This document shows, in pieces, positions 11,700 to 23,823 of a DNA stretch of 64,000 nt. Position 1 is the stretch's first letter; every line of letters begins with the position of its first letter. The notes beneath the pieces were generated by a model, which saw only the letters and a list, made by a program, of their open reading frames with translations, was not told the DNA's origin and ran no database searches. The position numbers were made by a program, and so were the translations under genes. The stretch comes from Vitis vinifera (taxonomy: Eukaryota > Streptophyta > Magnoliopsida > Vitales > Vitaceae), in contig NC_081813.1 of the NCBI RefSeq assembly GCF_030704535.1, positions 1,520,501 to 1,584,500 on the forward strand. Direction: 5' to 3'.

Positions 11700-13442
11700 C
11701 ATGTAATATAAAAACATTTTCCTATTTTTATTTCCATATGGTGTGATTGAAAGTAAATATTATCAAAGGAATCTCTCCTATAACATCATTGCCTCTATTC
11801 TTTAGTTGTTTGGCCCTTGAATTTCTATTGCCTTATATGTTGGCTCGATCTCGGGCATTTGGAAGTGATTTTGGTAAAAGTGCTTATGGTTTTGTTGGTA
11901 GTACTTCCATCATATATGGATTTGTGAAGCATTTATTATTGTTTAGATATTAAAAAAAAAAAAATTGTTGGTGGTGTGTTGGATGAGTTTTGAGCCAAAA
12001 TAAAATATTTTTACAAAATAAAATATTTTTAAAAAATAATTCCATAAAATAAATCTTCTTTCAAAATAATTTTCAAATTAATACACATCCATGTGAATTG
12101 AGATTTGATTTTTTTTTTGTCACAATATATAAAATTGTAGTTAATCACTATGACTTTAAATTTAAATTTTTTTTAAAAAAATTCAAAATCGGATTTACCA
12201 AATACAATTTTGTGACTTAGATACACACCAATTTGGAATTGTTTTGGTAAAAGGTTTATTTTGTGATTTTTTTTAAAAACAAATTATTTTAGTTCCAAAC
12301 TCGGGTTTGAACACATTTTCTATTTTTTTTTGTTTTTAAAAATAAAAAATATAGATTTTCTTTTTATATTTGAAAATTATTTAATTTTTTTAAAAAAATT
12401 TAAGGTAGTAAATTTTGTTACATATCATAATTTTTTAAATAGTTTTTAAAAATGATTGCTTTTAAAATGTAAATTTTTAAGTTTTCCTTTTTAATTTATA
12501 TTATAGTCTTTAATCAAAGGATAATTAGTATTTGAAAAGAAATGAAATATTTTTCATAAAAGTTATTAGGATTTCAGTTTTAACCATGATTAATTTCACT
12601 TTTTTTTTTTGAAAAAAAAAAAAAGCATTAACGGAAGAATCCATACGAAAAATGATCCAAAAACCATATGAATAAAATAAATATCAATGAAGTGATGGAT
12701 TTGAGTTCCAAACTAATATTTTGCTTTCTATTTTAAAAAATCTGTTTTAATTTTAATTATATTTTTTATATTTATTTTTTTATAAATATAAATTTTTTAA
12801 AACCACTTTTAAAATTACTTTCACTCAAATGGTATTTGATAACTCAACTAAATAACTTAAAGTAACTTAATAATTTAATTTAAATAATTAAATAAATTAA
12901 GTATATTTGATAAAATAACTTAATTATAAGATTTAAAATAAAAAAAATATAATTTTAAGTAACAAGTAAAATCAATTAATTTATTATTAAGTCCATATCT
13001 TTATTTTATTTTTTTTACCTTTATTTATTCTAGTTATTTCCATTTTTTTTTTTATACTTCATAATATTTAAATTTTACCTTAATTTTATCAAATAATCTT
13101 AATATTTAAAGTAAGAATTAAGGAATAATTTTTAAGTCAATAATTTAAGTATAATTTAATTTAAAATTAAATTAAATAATTAAGTAATAAGTATTAAGTT
13201 TATATTTTGGGTGAAAACATGAGAAATTGAAAACATGAGCCGTTTCTATATAAACAAATGGAGGGTAAAACAGAGATAACGGAGAATATAAAACGGGGTC
13301 GTTTTGATGGCCAACGGCATTTATGCCCATAAGCCAGATGAAAGGCAATACAGCCCGGCCCGCCCTTAAAACGCTGCGTTTGGGATTTTCCTCTCACTGA
13401 GTCCCTTCCAAAGCCACCTTCCTCCGCGGCTCGGATTCAAAA
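11700..13442 (+). repeat. Upstream DNA of the intact bL34m gene (copy A')
   Basis: Counterpart of 2325-3590. The last 240 bp before the start codon are probably the promoter. They carry a CGTTTTGATGGCCAACGGCA word conserved in the other copy, and ATGCCCAT, whose complement contains the TGGGC core of site II elements. That element is known from plant ribosomal-protein promoters. No clear TATA box is visible close to the start. That the block drives transcription is inference. Confidence 0.6.
12840..13200. mobile_element. Possible AT-rich inverted-repeat element
   Basis: The left end (ACTTAATAATTTAATTTAAA region) resembles the reverse complement of the right end (AACTTAATACTTATTACTTA). This stretch has no counterpart in the paralogous copy 2325-3590, consistent with a MITE insertion. 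The low-complexity A/T composition makes the ends uncertain and no target duplication was established. Confidence 0.35.
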
Positions 13443-14420
13443 ATGGCCTCCAAAACCCTAATCCGTGCGGGAGCTTCGCTGATCAAGGGGTTATCGAATC
13501 GATCGCTTCTTCATCAGAATACTACCCCGAATCACCGCATTCTTCTATCCGGAAGCGTAGGAGTCACTCCGAAGCTGTTCCCATCTCTGGCGAAGCCTCA
13601 GCCCTCCCTCCATTTGCACGAAACCCTCGATTCCCAAATCCTAAAAGAGCTCGCTTTTGATTCTCAAGCATTGTTCTATCCCTGTGGCCTGCCTTCTCTG
13701 CGTTTTTTCTTACCGGATGGTACACTCTCTCTCTCTATTCTGATGAATTTTATTTGAATTTATATTTTGGTCTCTGCGTGAGGATAGGGATGAATAAATG
13801 GGGTTTATGGGACTTGTTGATTAACAATTTGGGTATGAGTTTTGTGTATTGGGGTGTTTGGTGGCTGGGAAAAACTGAGGAAAAGGGAGGAAAGTAGATG
13901 TTGTATCATGTATGATGATGGTTTTGGGAAATCATAATAGTTCTGGTATTTTTGTTTTATTACGGGTATTGATTGGAATGGGTTAATTACCAGGGTTTAT
14001 GGGAATTGCTAATTATAATAGCTTGTTGATGATTCTTGAGTTTTACTGGATTTTTTGGTTGCTGAGAGGAATTAAAGGGTATAAAAAAATTCGATTAATT
14101 CTATTTGGGGTTGAAGTTTCAGCTTTTGTGTTGGATTTCTCATTAGTGTGTTCTAAGGACTGAATGGCTGTTTCTCGATTGCTTTTCCTCCCTGTTTTTT
14201 TTTTGCTTGGGAATGGGGTGTAATAGATGACTTCCCTTAGCCAGTCTTAAAGCCTAAAGGTGATATTTATTGCTCGAGGAACCCTCTTGACGTGGGCAGA
14301 GTTTGTATTGTAGGGCTAGTGCAAATGAACTATTTTTCCAAGAGATATATTATTATGTTGGAAAATTTTGTGAAAGATACCACTCCTACGCTCTTAACTT
14401 GTAACAGTTGGCATGTGTTA

Positions 14421-14459
<39 letters not shown>

Positions 14460-16152
14460 TTTGGCTTGTTGTCTTTCATTCTTTCCTTCTTGAGGGGATC
14501 TTCTCCTTCCACAAAGAGAAGATCTCGAGTATCAATCTTCTTCTAATTTAATAAATTTCCTCTATTACACATGGTTGCTAGAAATGTGTGGGTTTCATCA
14601 AGTGTGGTCTCCATCTGGTTCATGTATTTGTTTTCATTGTTGGGATTTGTAGTTTATAGGAATCTAAACTTTAAGGAACCCACACCCCCAAGAAGAGTCT
14701 AAAATGTCTTATAGAATGACTCGTTGACCATGATAAATTTGAGAACACTTATTTATGAATTGGAGTCCACAATTTTCATCTAGTACGCTTGGTTTGTGTA
14801 GAATTTTATTAGAAAGTTAAGATTTCATGCTTGAGTCGAAGATATAACTTCATCAGAATGAAATGGTGACCCATAAGAGTCTAAAAAGCCTAATGGTTGG
14901 AATAAGACTTTGCTTTTAGTTGACTGATTTTTCTTCAGAATTTCAGCATGATCTGTGTTTTGGGTTTGCTTGTATTTTTTGAGTAGCCTGTTCTCCCTGT
15001 CTTCTAGTCCTCCCTGCCCACTCTGACCCAATAAAATATATCATCTAGTAAGAGATCACTTAGGTTTGTAAGAGGCATGAGAACATGGAACTGTTCTTTT
15101 AGATTTTCCTTTGGAGGGACAAGATTCGATTCCTTATTCTATTTGCACAATCATCTATGAGTTTCTGGTTGATAATGTACTGGTTAATAATTTGGTTGAA
15201 GTGACTTGCAATCTTTACAAGTGTAGTTACCATGAATGATGAACAAGTATGTCAGCAGTCTGAGTCTCTGGGTTTTGTGAGTTTTTTGTGTGTACCACTT
15301 GATTTATCGGCCAGTGAGGGGTTCATTTTCTTGTATGTCCTCTTCAGAATCACACTCCTAACCTTTTAGGCAAGAGCTTGCAGCAGTATCAGCAGTAAGT
15401 TACAGACTGTTCTCTGTGCCATATTCTGAATTTTACTTAAACTGTTACTTTCACTCTGCAGGTGATTCATCAAGTGAACCGATGCTGTTGTTTCCTAAAC
15501 GGACATACCAACCTAGTCACATCAAGCGTAAGAGGACACATGGATTCTTTGCTCGGTACATCTCTCTCATTCTTGCTCCTATGTTTAAATTCAGTTTGTA
15601 TTTACTTGCTGTTAATCCGAGAAAAATGCCATTGCCCCAGCCTTACACACTTGTGCATGGTTTTTATATGAGTACTCAAGCACATAAGTCAGCTGTTGAT
15701 TTCACATATTAGTGGTTAAGCTTATTCCTTGTAGAACCTTTTTATACTTTATCATGGTTAGTTTTCTTCTTGGCCAAAGTATATTTGACCAATTGTGATG
15801 GGATGCCACTAAGCTTCTTTATTGCTCCAAGTCTAGAACTAGCTTTGTTGCAACAGAAGCTGATGAGGTTGCCCATCATTTAGCTGCAATATTTTGCATT
15901 AAAGGCTAGATACTGTTCAGCATGGTCCTCCTCCTTTTTGGACCAAGGATCTATCTTCAGGCCCTGTTTCTGTGATGTATTTTTTATTATCTTAGATTTC
16001 ACCCATATAAGAGCATGAAAAGTTAAAAAGTAGAAATGTGTAGATTTTACTTATGCAATCCTTTTAACCAAATGAGCAGGAAGGCAACCAAGGGCGGGCG
16101 GAGAGTCATTGCTCGCAGAGTAGCAAAGGGTCGTTCAAGAATAACCGTGTAG
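13443..16152 (+). CDS. Mitochondrial large-subunit ribosomal protein bL34m
   Basis: Three coding exons, 13443-13719, 15462-15555 and 16080-16152, join in frame (phases 1 and 2) to 147 residues. The C-terminal 44 residues are a textbook L34 domain: KRTYQPSHIKRKRTHGFFAR, then KATKGGRRVIARRVAKGRSR (ITV follows). It is a small, very basic rRNA-binding protein of the large ribosomal subunit. The first ~95 residues are a long Arg/Ser-rich, acid-poor extension starting MASKTLIRAGASLIKGLSNR, typical of a mitochondrial presequence, so it acts in the mitochondrial ribosome. Intron 1 (1.74 kb) holds an (AT)n tract at about 14427-14455. A 5' fragment of the same gene lies at 3592-3881. Plastid targeting is the alternative but less likely. 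Confidence 0.93.
14427..14455. repeat. (AT)n microsatellite in bL34m intron 1
   Basis: Uninterrupted AT dinucleotides inside intron 1. Confidence 0.95.
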
Positions 16153-16804
16153 CATCTTCACCTCCATCCATTTTCTCTGATGCAATCAAAATCTAAAAGC
16201 TTGCCGACATCGTCAGCCTAAGCAAATATGGACTTTTATGTGGTGGCTCAGCCAACAGTAACTAGGAACTCTTTTAGGTCTTCCTGATTTGTGCTCTCAT
16301 CACAGATTCTGCTCCTTTCATGTGTAAAACAACTAGTTATTCATAATGATGCAAAAGTGTGTGAATTTTGAATTGCTTCGTTGAATTAAGTAGCTTTTTT
16401 TTTTTAATTAATTAATTTATTATTAGTTTGAGCTGATCTGTTTCAAGAGCAATCAAAGTGTAATGTAGTTCTGGATTTGATGGTCCTGATCTTCTGAGTG
16501 TTTACAAAAATAAGCATGTTTCAGAATGACCGATGCTTGAACATGGCATTCATGCCTTTCATTTTCCAAATGGTTTCAAGCAGCAACTCTCCTTGTGATT
16601 CCTGGACTTGGTAAATTGGGTTAGGTTAATGTCCACTGGGACTAAACCAACCTATACCCAGCCAAAGCCACCCAAAATTTCAGCCTAGTACTCAGTGGAA
16701 TAAAAACTAGGAATTTCCAGTCTAGCTTACAAAGCATGTACAATATTGTTCTATACACAAAAACGTAGAAAACTCAAATGTATACTTCTTGTTGAATGAA
16801 GCCA
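16153..16804. other. 3' UTR of bL34m and intergenic DNA
   Basis: Follows the bL34m stop codon. The first 200-250 bases are probably 3' UTR. No further gene is seen. Confidence 0.5.
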
Positions 16805-17170
16805 TCAGTGATGGCTCAGGAAACCAGTAAGTCTTGGGTCTGATTCCTCTGAAATGTACCCATGGTTTGCTAGCAGTTTTATGATGAGGAAGGATTTGTC
16901 ATGTAGCCCAAGTTCTACAGGATTAGGTAAAAAGAGAAATGTACCATCCATTTGGAGATTGGCATCAGCAATTGGAATATGTGGTGCCAACCCAGCAATG
17001 GGAATATGTGGTGCAAACTCTGAATTATATTTATGTAGGTCTGCCAGACTCTCCGGGGAAACATCAGCAATGATGCCACTTAGAACACTGTTGTTTTTCC
17101 ATAACTTGTACAAGTGAAAATGGCTGTGGAATTGGATTTGAATTGGAACTGTCATCCATGTACTAGCCAT
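16805..17170 (-). CDS. Unidentified 121-residue open frame
   Basis: Starts MASTWMTVPIQIQFHSHFHL and ends LTGFLSHH. It carries a direct repeat of APHIPIA (SEFAPHIPIAGLAPHIPIAD) near the middle and a hydrophobic stretch around FLIIKLLANHGYI. Base use is less AT-biased than the flanks, and the initiating ATG is followed by G. I do not recognise it. No partner exon with good splice sites was found on either side, so it may be a small gene, a remnant exon or chance. The neighbours bL34m (+) and MYB (-) give no hint. Confidence 0.25.
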   Translation of the reverse strand: MASTWMTVPIQIQFHSHFHLYKLWKNNSVLSGIIADVSPESLADLHKYNSEFAPHIPIAGLAPHIPIADANLQMDGTFLFLPNPVELGLHDKSFLIIKLLANHGYISEESDPRLTGFLSHH

Positions 17171-18224
17171 TAAAGATGGTTTGGCTAAAAGGAAAGAGAA
17201 AAGGGCTCTGATTTCACCAGTGGGTTGAGAGAGTTACAGTGATCAAGCCCAGAGCTAGACCAGTGAAAACTTGAAGGAAACCAACATGAGTTTTTTAAGG
17301 TTGTAGACTGTAATAAAAGATACTAATTTTATAGAATTAGTTCTATCATTGTCATTTAGAATATCATTGATTCTTTGAATTACATAGGCCTCATATTAAA
17401 AAAAGAAAGAAAAAAAGATAAATAAATAATAAGTAAAAGATGATATAATGGTATATCCCGTAATTTTTTTAAATATCGTATTTTGTAAATGTTTTATTTG
17501 AATATAAAAAGGCTTAAATTTTAATTTTTTATCTAAAATATATGGTCTCATGGGTGTTATTGTGCTGATTTTTATTGAAATTCAGACACATTCAAGCTTT
17601 AAAAACCTAAAGAATATAATGAAAGTCCTTCAAATGAATTGAATTTTTTTGAAAATTTTTTGGCAGCCAAAAGTTGACTTTAAAGGGTGACATTTTCATT
17701 GTATGTTGTCCCCATATAGAGGTGTACTAGAGTGAGAGAGAGAGCTTGCAGGGGAAATCATAATGAAAGGGTGATGAAGTACTACTACAGTAGGAAAAAG
17801 AAGAAAGGTGATGATATCAGATGTAGAGAACTTTACTGAGAAGGAGAAAGGAGACATGAAATGAGATGAAATGAAATGAAATGAAATGCCTCTTGAATAC
17901 ATTATATGTAGTTAAGAAGCATACATGTGAAAAACCCTAACATCTTTTATGGAAGCCATTGCTCATTGAAGACCCTGAAACTAGCAACATTTAGGTTTTT
18001 TCCAATTGGAGTTGTTGCTCTTCCCCTCTTATATATGCAAACTCTAAAGAAGTAAATGCATTCTATCAAATGAATATAGATATGCACCCTCATCAAATAC
18101 ATTTATAATGGAAGAACAATTAGGCCAGTACCATGCTCTCTAGGGTTTCTTAGCAATGCCTCGATCGGTATCATGATGACGACGACAACGATGATGACGA
18201 TAATGATTATGATTATTATTATTA
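17171..18224. other. Intergenic DNA with short repeats downstream of the MYB gene
   Basis: No supported gene. It contains a tandem AAATG run (about 17860-17890). An ATT/ATG trinucleotide-rich tract at about 18170-18240 abuts, and slightly enters, the last codons of the MYB gene. Confidence 0.5.
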
Positions 18225-19584
18225 TTATGATGGTAATGATGATATGATGGCCTCGATGTAGTCGAAGTGGCTGATCGGCACGTGAGGGGCATGGGGATGA
18301 GAGCCTGATGGGAGACTTGGGAGTCTGGCGACTGGGTCTACTACTTCATGTGGAAAAGATGAAGATGGCAAGATTCTATCATTACCACTGATGGTTTCAG
18401 AGAGTTTTGGCATCATGGGGGCCATGGAAGGACTGTTGAAAGATGGTAAGGAAAAGTTGGGATTGATGGGCTTGGTTTCAATGTAAATGGGACCTACTTC
18501 ATTGCCCAGCACATAATCTTCTTGATTGAGGTGAGGATGGCAGCCCCATGGCCATGTAGGGTCATACGAAGAAGGATCTGGCAGTGGTGGGGCAGGAGGG
18601 GGCTGAAAATGAACAAATTCAAGATTGTAATTTGCCAGATCAAACCCTGATTGTAGCATTGATGTTGGACTTGGGAGATAGAGCTGATGATCTTGAGGAC
18701 TCGGGATCAAATTAGGGTTTCCATTCAGTGAGAAGAAGGCTTCAGGAGAAGCATTAGGGTTTGGGATATCAGGAAAGGTGGCCAAATCAGGAACACCATG
18801 AGAGACTAGCTTCTTCTTTATGCTTGAATTCCAAAAGTTCTTCACTTCATTATCTGTTCTCCCTGGTAAGTGCTTAGCTATCTGAGCCCATCTGCAGAAA
18901 GAAAAATAAGAAGATGAAAATCAGTCTTTGCATGGAAAGAAAGAATAAATCAGATATGAAGGCAAAATAGTTATCAAGTACCTGTTGCCTAGAATTCTAT
19001 GGAGTTCAATGATGAGAGCAGCTTCTTGGGGAGAGAAGCTCCCACGTTTTAAGTCAGGTCTCAGGTAATTTATCCATCTCAGTCTGCAGCTCTTTCCACA
19101 TCTCTGCAGACCTGCCACCATCAAGATTTAACCAGAAGAAAACAAAGAGAAAGCCATGAAAATATTGTGGGGTTAGCCTGCAAAAGTGATTAGAGAGAGA
19201 GAGAGAAAGAGAAAACTAAGGTAAAACCAAGAAAAGTTTGTGCAAAGGTAAAGAGGAAATCATGAAAAAAGTCCAAAAGTTTTAGAGAAGAGAGTGGAGA
19301 AAAAGAGAAAGAACAAAGAGAAAAAGCCTTGACATATTTAGGGGAGAGAGAGGGAGAGAAAGAGAGAGAGAAAGAAAGGAGAAAAAAAAAACCCATGAAA
19401 CATTAATGGATTCTGAAAGAACCTACACCTCCAGAGGGAAGAAACAGTTACCTGCAAGTCTTGGAACTGAGCTCCAGCAGCCATGGCCATAGGAGGAAAT
19501 GTAGTTGATGAGTTTCTCATCTTCCTCAGGTGACCACAGCCCCCTCTTCACCTTCTGTTTGTTGCAGCATGAGTGATGCCCCAT
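18225..19584 (-). CDS. R2R3-MYB transcription factor, MYB26/MYB67/MYB103 type
   Basis: Three exons, 19584-19452, 19111-18982 and 18891-18225, of 133, 130 and 667 nt. The 133/130 pattern is the classic R2R3-MYB layout. They give 309 residues. The start [20 protein letters not shown] opens R2 (Trp17, Trp37, Trp57). R3 carries Phe70, Trp89 and Trp108 and has the [20 protein letters not shown] sequence typical of the MYB26/67/103 group. Arabidopsis members of this group control secondary wall thickening in anthers and fibres. The C-terminal half is Pro/Ser-rich without a known fold. The protein acts in the nucleus as a DNA-binding regulator. A (GA)n 5' leader precedes the start. An in-frame upstream ATG at 19698 exists, but the family start at 19584 is preferred. 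Which group member it is needs a tree. Confidence 0.93.
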
Positions 19585-19585
19585 C

Positions 19586-19660
19586 TCTCTCTCTCCCTCT
19601 CTCTCTCTCTCTCTCCGTGTGTCTCTCTCTCTCTCTCTCTCCGTGTGTCTCTCTCTCAAA
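19586..19660 (-). repeat. (GA)n tract in the MYB 5' leader
   Basis: CT/GTGT repeats on the + strand directly upstream of the MYB start. Read on the gene strand they are GA-rich with two CACACGG interruptions. Long GA tracts are common in plant 5' UTRs and can bind GAGA-type factors. A role here is inference. Confidence 0.8.
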
Positions 19661-20500
19661 CAACCAATGCAGCCAACGCCAGCAACTGGGTCAGTCACAC
19701 TTCTTCACCATACATCTCACACAAGCAAAAAATAAAAAAAAGTAAAAAAATTGAAAAAGAGAGAGATCAACATCATAGAAAACGGTCCCCAACTTTTAGC
19801 CTTAGGCGCCAGAGCTTTTCTTTTCATTCAGACCAAAAGAGAAAATGTGGAGGAAACTGGGGGAAAATTTGATGATGATATGAACTCAGAAGAAAAGAGT
19901 ACACTGAGTGTTGTGAATTTAATGTGTGAGAGGGGCGTACCCTTTTGATGGCTCGGTTAGGGTTTTGTGGGCATATGGCCTAAAAGCTGCTCCATCCCTC
20001 TGCTGCCACTGCATGGCTTATAATGGATTCTTCCAAATCATCCCCCAATTGGCTCCTCCCACCATCCCACGTGTCACACATGCAACACTTGTGGGTCCCA
20101 CCCCTCCGGTCCCACTTCGGTCGTATCGCCCCCAATCATCAGTCGACACATGGACACACCTCCACCCACTGGATGGTTGGGCCCAATGATATGATAGTAT
20201 TTGTGATGATTGGGCATAAAGTCATCAGGTCCAACGGCCATGATTGCATCTAAACATTGGAGAAGGGATAAGGTGTGGAGCCACCCCCATATTGCAACTA
20301 ATCCCAACCCTTGATTACTTGAGTATCATCATCATCACAGCAAGGAAAAAGGGCATATTCCTTGATAGGTTTGTGCTATGGCCCATGATTTGTCTGAAAC
20401 GTGTAACAAAAATAGTTACAGAAGAAAGTGACCCTTTCTAAATTTTTGGTCTCCCTTTTTAACCAAAAGTTCACACCCACGATCAGATGTGAAATCTCAA
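19661..20500 (-). promoter_or_regulatory. Likely MYB promoter with G-box/ABRE core
   Basis: Upstream of the MYB gene the DNA becomes GC-richer. It contains CCCACGTGTCAC near 20068, a G-box with an ABRE-like core, and repeated GGTCCCAC-type words (20090-20120). No frame here is convincing as a protein gene. The regulatory role is inferred from position and motif only. Confidence 0.4.
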
Positions 20501-23500
20501 CATACCAGTCTCATCCTGTTTTAGTATTGTCTAGTAACTAAAAATTTTCACCTCCTTACCATATTTCCCCTATGTCAAATCTAAGAATTTACCAAGTAAT
20601 GTATTTATCAATACATATAGATTTTTCTACGATGTAAAGCAAACTTTGGTTTTCGCTTCCCCGCATGGATCAAGAAGAGGGGGTGCATGTCAAATATCCA
20701 ACTTCAAATGACATCTTTCAAGAATATTCCATGTGTACAATTCAAAAATACCGTAAGATGTTTGAAGTAATATAAATGACTAAGGGTAAGTCGAACAATC
20801 AGTCCTACAAGATATAACTTAATCGGTTTATATTTGAAAATTATTTAATCCCGTTTTATAATATGTTGACATTTATGAAATGATTTCATTGCATTCAAGG
20901 TAACTTGCTCCAATAACTTCTTAACATTAACATGACTGAAATAAATCGATTGACCAAGATTTGATTTTTATTTGATTTATCAGTTAAATAATAATAGAGA
21001 TGCTATACCTCCGTAGTAACGTTAGATTACTCTATACACGAGTATCATTAAAGTTTGAATTTTATGGGTTATGTGAATAAAAGTCTAATTTAACGAATAT
21101 TTTACAAATAATAATGAACTATTTGACTCGGGATGGACATTAGAAAGACAATCTATTATTAGTGTCGAGAGAATAATGTGTACTCTAGCTTGGTTAATTG
21201 AATTTTTAATAAGTGTCACTTCTTGATAAAAGAAGGGGAACATATGGGTCCATGGTCATTGCCAAATGAAGCAACATTAGCATTGGAGAAGGAGGAGCAA
21301 AAGAGTGAAATAAAGAAGCCGGCCTTGACCAATTTTATTCATAGATCATGACATATGCATGCTTTTCATTGTTTACATGGTACTAATATATTTATTTATG
21401 ATGATTATGCTGGAGACAGTGAAGATGAATGATAGAGAATTCCCTTCAAAAAGTCTCATGATTTTGGAAAAGAAAGTGGCATTGATTAAAATATATTTTT
21501 AAAATATATTTGGAAAAAAATTATTTTCCAAATATTAGAATTAACAATATAATAAGGCTGTGAAAATGTGGCCTTTCCACCCCCACTCATATCAATGGCA
21601 TCTTTTCTCTTCAAGAAAGCTTGGAAGTAAATAGAATTAACATGTTTTTTTAGAAGTTCTATCTGGCTTTACTGAGTTCACATTATTCCTTTGGATGCTA
21701 CCATCATTAATACATTGTTCTTAGTTTTCTTCTTAGAGAAACCCCCCAACCACTTCTCAAAAATATTTATTCCAAGATGGTGATATCTCTGATTAATGCT
21801 CCTGTCTTCTTTGTAATGAAGCTATGTTTCCTTTTTCTTAGTATAGAAAAAATATGTATATATTCTAGTGAAATCAAAACCCTAAATTCTTGAAATTCTT
21901 TAGATGGTCTAAATCTAAACTAAATTTAGCAAATTTGGAGATTCAAAGTAACTGCAAATTTTGATAAGAATGTAAAGTTTTGATAGGGGGTAGGGTGCCT
22001 ATTTTTCCTACTACATGTGAGATTCCAAAATTTTCTTTTCTTTTCTTGTATTTTCTTTTCCCTTTTTATTCTTTTCCACCAACCTAATTTGAGCTTCTTC
22101 CAAGCCCTAGCCTTGGTTTTGGAAAGACTCCCAAATGGGATTAGTTTTCCAAATGTGAAAAATTAGGCTGAATTAATCAATTTTTAGACTAATGATTTAA
22201 ATAATTCATATTAGTCAACTTGAGAAATCATCGAGTTTGTGTATGTTTGAAATAACTAATTTAACTAAATCATGTTATTCGACATATACTTTTAAAAATG
22301 TATAGACTTGTAAGTGTTAAATTATGTTTAGTAATTTTATAAGAGTTATCAGATCTTTGTAAAAATATCGAAGCTCAAAACTTATAAGCATTAATTGTAA
22401 GATTTACTTAAAAATTTTAAACTTGAAACTAATTCAAATCCCCATATTTTTTTCATGAAAACGTAAAATCATCGTAAAAATATTTTTTTATTCACTCGTT
22501 GTCTTCACAAACCACCCATCGATGCCTTTAAATTTGAATTTCAAGAAAGTTTGATTTCTTTCCCCCCTTTCCAACCAACCCCTCCTTTTTTTTCTATTCT
22601 TTTAATTTTTACATTTGTTTATTTGTTTTCAAGGAACATAAATATGATGGAGGGCCATGAGCTATAGAAGAGTACCCCTATACTAGTTTTTTCCTTTCAT
22701 TTGAAGAAACAAGTACAAAAGAGAGAATCAACATATTTTTAATGGCCCCATAGGGCTACATTTATTGTGATGAATGATAAAAAAGCAATTGGGAAAAGTG
22801 GGTTATTGAATCATGTTGTTGGATTCCTCACAATATGGTAGTAAAATTATTATGGGTTTTGTCTAATCTAGATTGGTACCTTTTATATTGAATTTATATT
22901 AATTCTTGTAGTAGTCAAATTATTTTTTATGTCATGATTAAGGCAATTGAGTGGTTCTATTTTGACTTAATAAAGCTTAACATTCAATAGAAAAATCATA
23001 AGCATGGCCTATCACAAGTTTCCTAAAAGTATGATTGGCATATTAATTTTAAGTTCTTAAAACATGAAAATAATATTAATTTAATGCATGTTTGAATTTA
23101 TTTTTTATTTTTTGTTTTAAAAATAAAATTTTTTATACAAAAGGTAGAAATTCGCCTATAAAAAGTAGGTGTGTATTTGAAAACACTTAAGTTTTAATAT
23201 TTGAGAAAGTAGAAAGTTTTTGCTTTTACAATTTTTTTTAGTTTTCAAAAATGTTTTTAAGAATATAAGGTAAATTTTGTTTTTTTGTATAAAAGGTTCT
23301 TATATTTGTATAGGAGTTCTTATTTTTAAAAATAATTTTTTTTAAAAAAAAAGGTATATCAAAATAATACCCTAGTTAAATGATTGGAACTCTTCATATT
23401 CCCTCTTTTTCCTGCCGACAAATGATGATAATTAAAATTGAATGTGATTTTTTATACTAATAAAACCTCAAATTTCATTTTAATCGTTTTATTAGTTAGG

Positions 23501-23823
23501 TGGGATATTCTAATATATCATTTGAATAAGTTTTAATGATTCTAGAACTTAAAATATGCTACACATTTCAATGATTTTTTACTTAAGTAATCTTTCCTTT
23601 TCCATCACATCATTTTCAATCTTAATTTGTAATCTTAATCTTAAACAGGACACGATTACAATTATCGTCGTCATCGTCATCAAATTCACTATTAGGTAGA
23701 AAAACAAATACGAAGAGAGATAATGTTCCCGACTTTGGAAGTTATGAAAATTAAAACCCCTAAAACCATAACCTATGCAAGTTTGATTAGGGTTAAAGGA
23801 AAAAAAAGATAAACCCTAAAGCA
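20501..23823. other. Gene-poor AT-rich intergenic region
   Basis: No exon set, RNA gene or clear repeat end was found. The stretch has long A/T runs. A CGTCGTCATCGTCATC tract lies near 23670. Confidence 0.5.

Noticed and set aside
15370-15394. Possible 25-nt extra exon in the last part of bL34m intron 1 (TTTTAG|GCAAG ... GCA|GTAAGT)
   Set aside because: Good-looking splice sites, but inclusion would shift the frame and destroy the L34 domain; at most a minor splice form.
15830-15910. Frame reading ATEADEVAHHLAAIFCIKG in bL34m intron 2, like a transposon RNase H piece
   Set aside because: Too short and no neighbouring element sequence.
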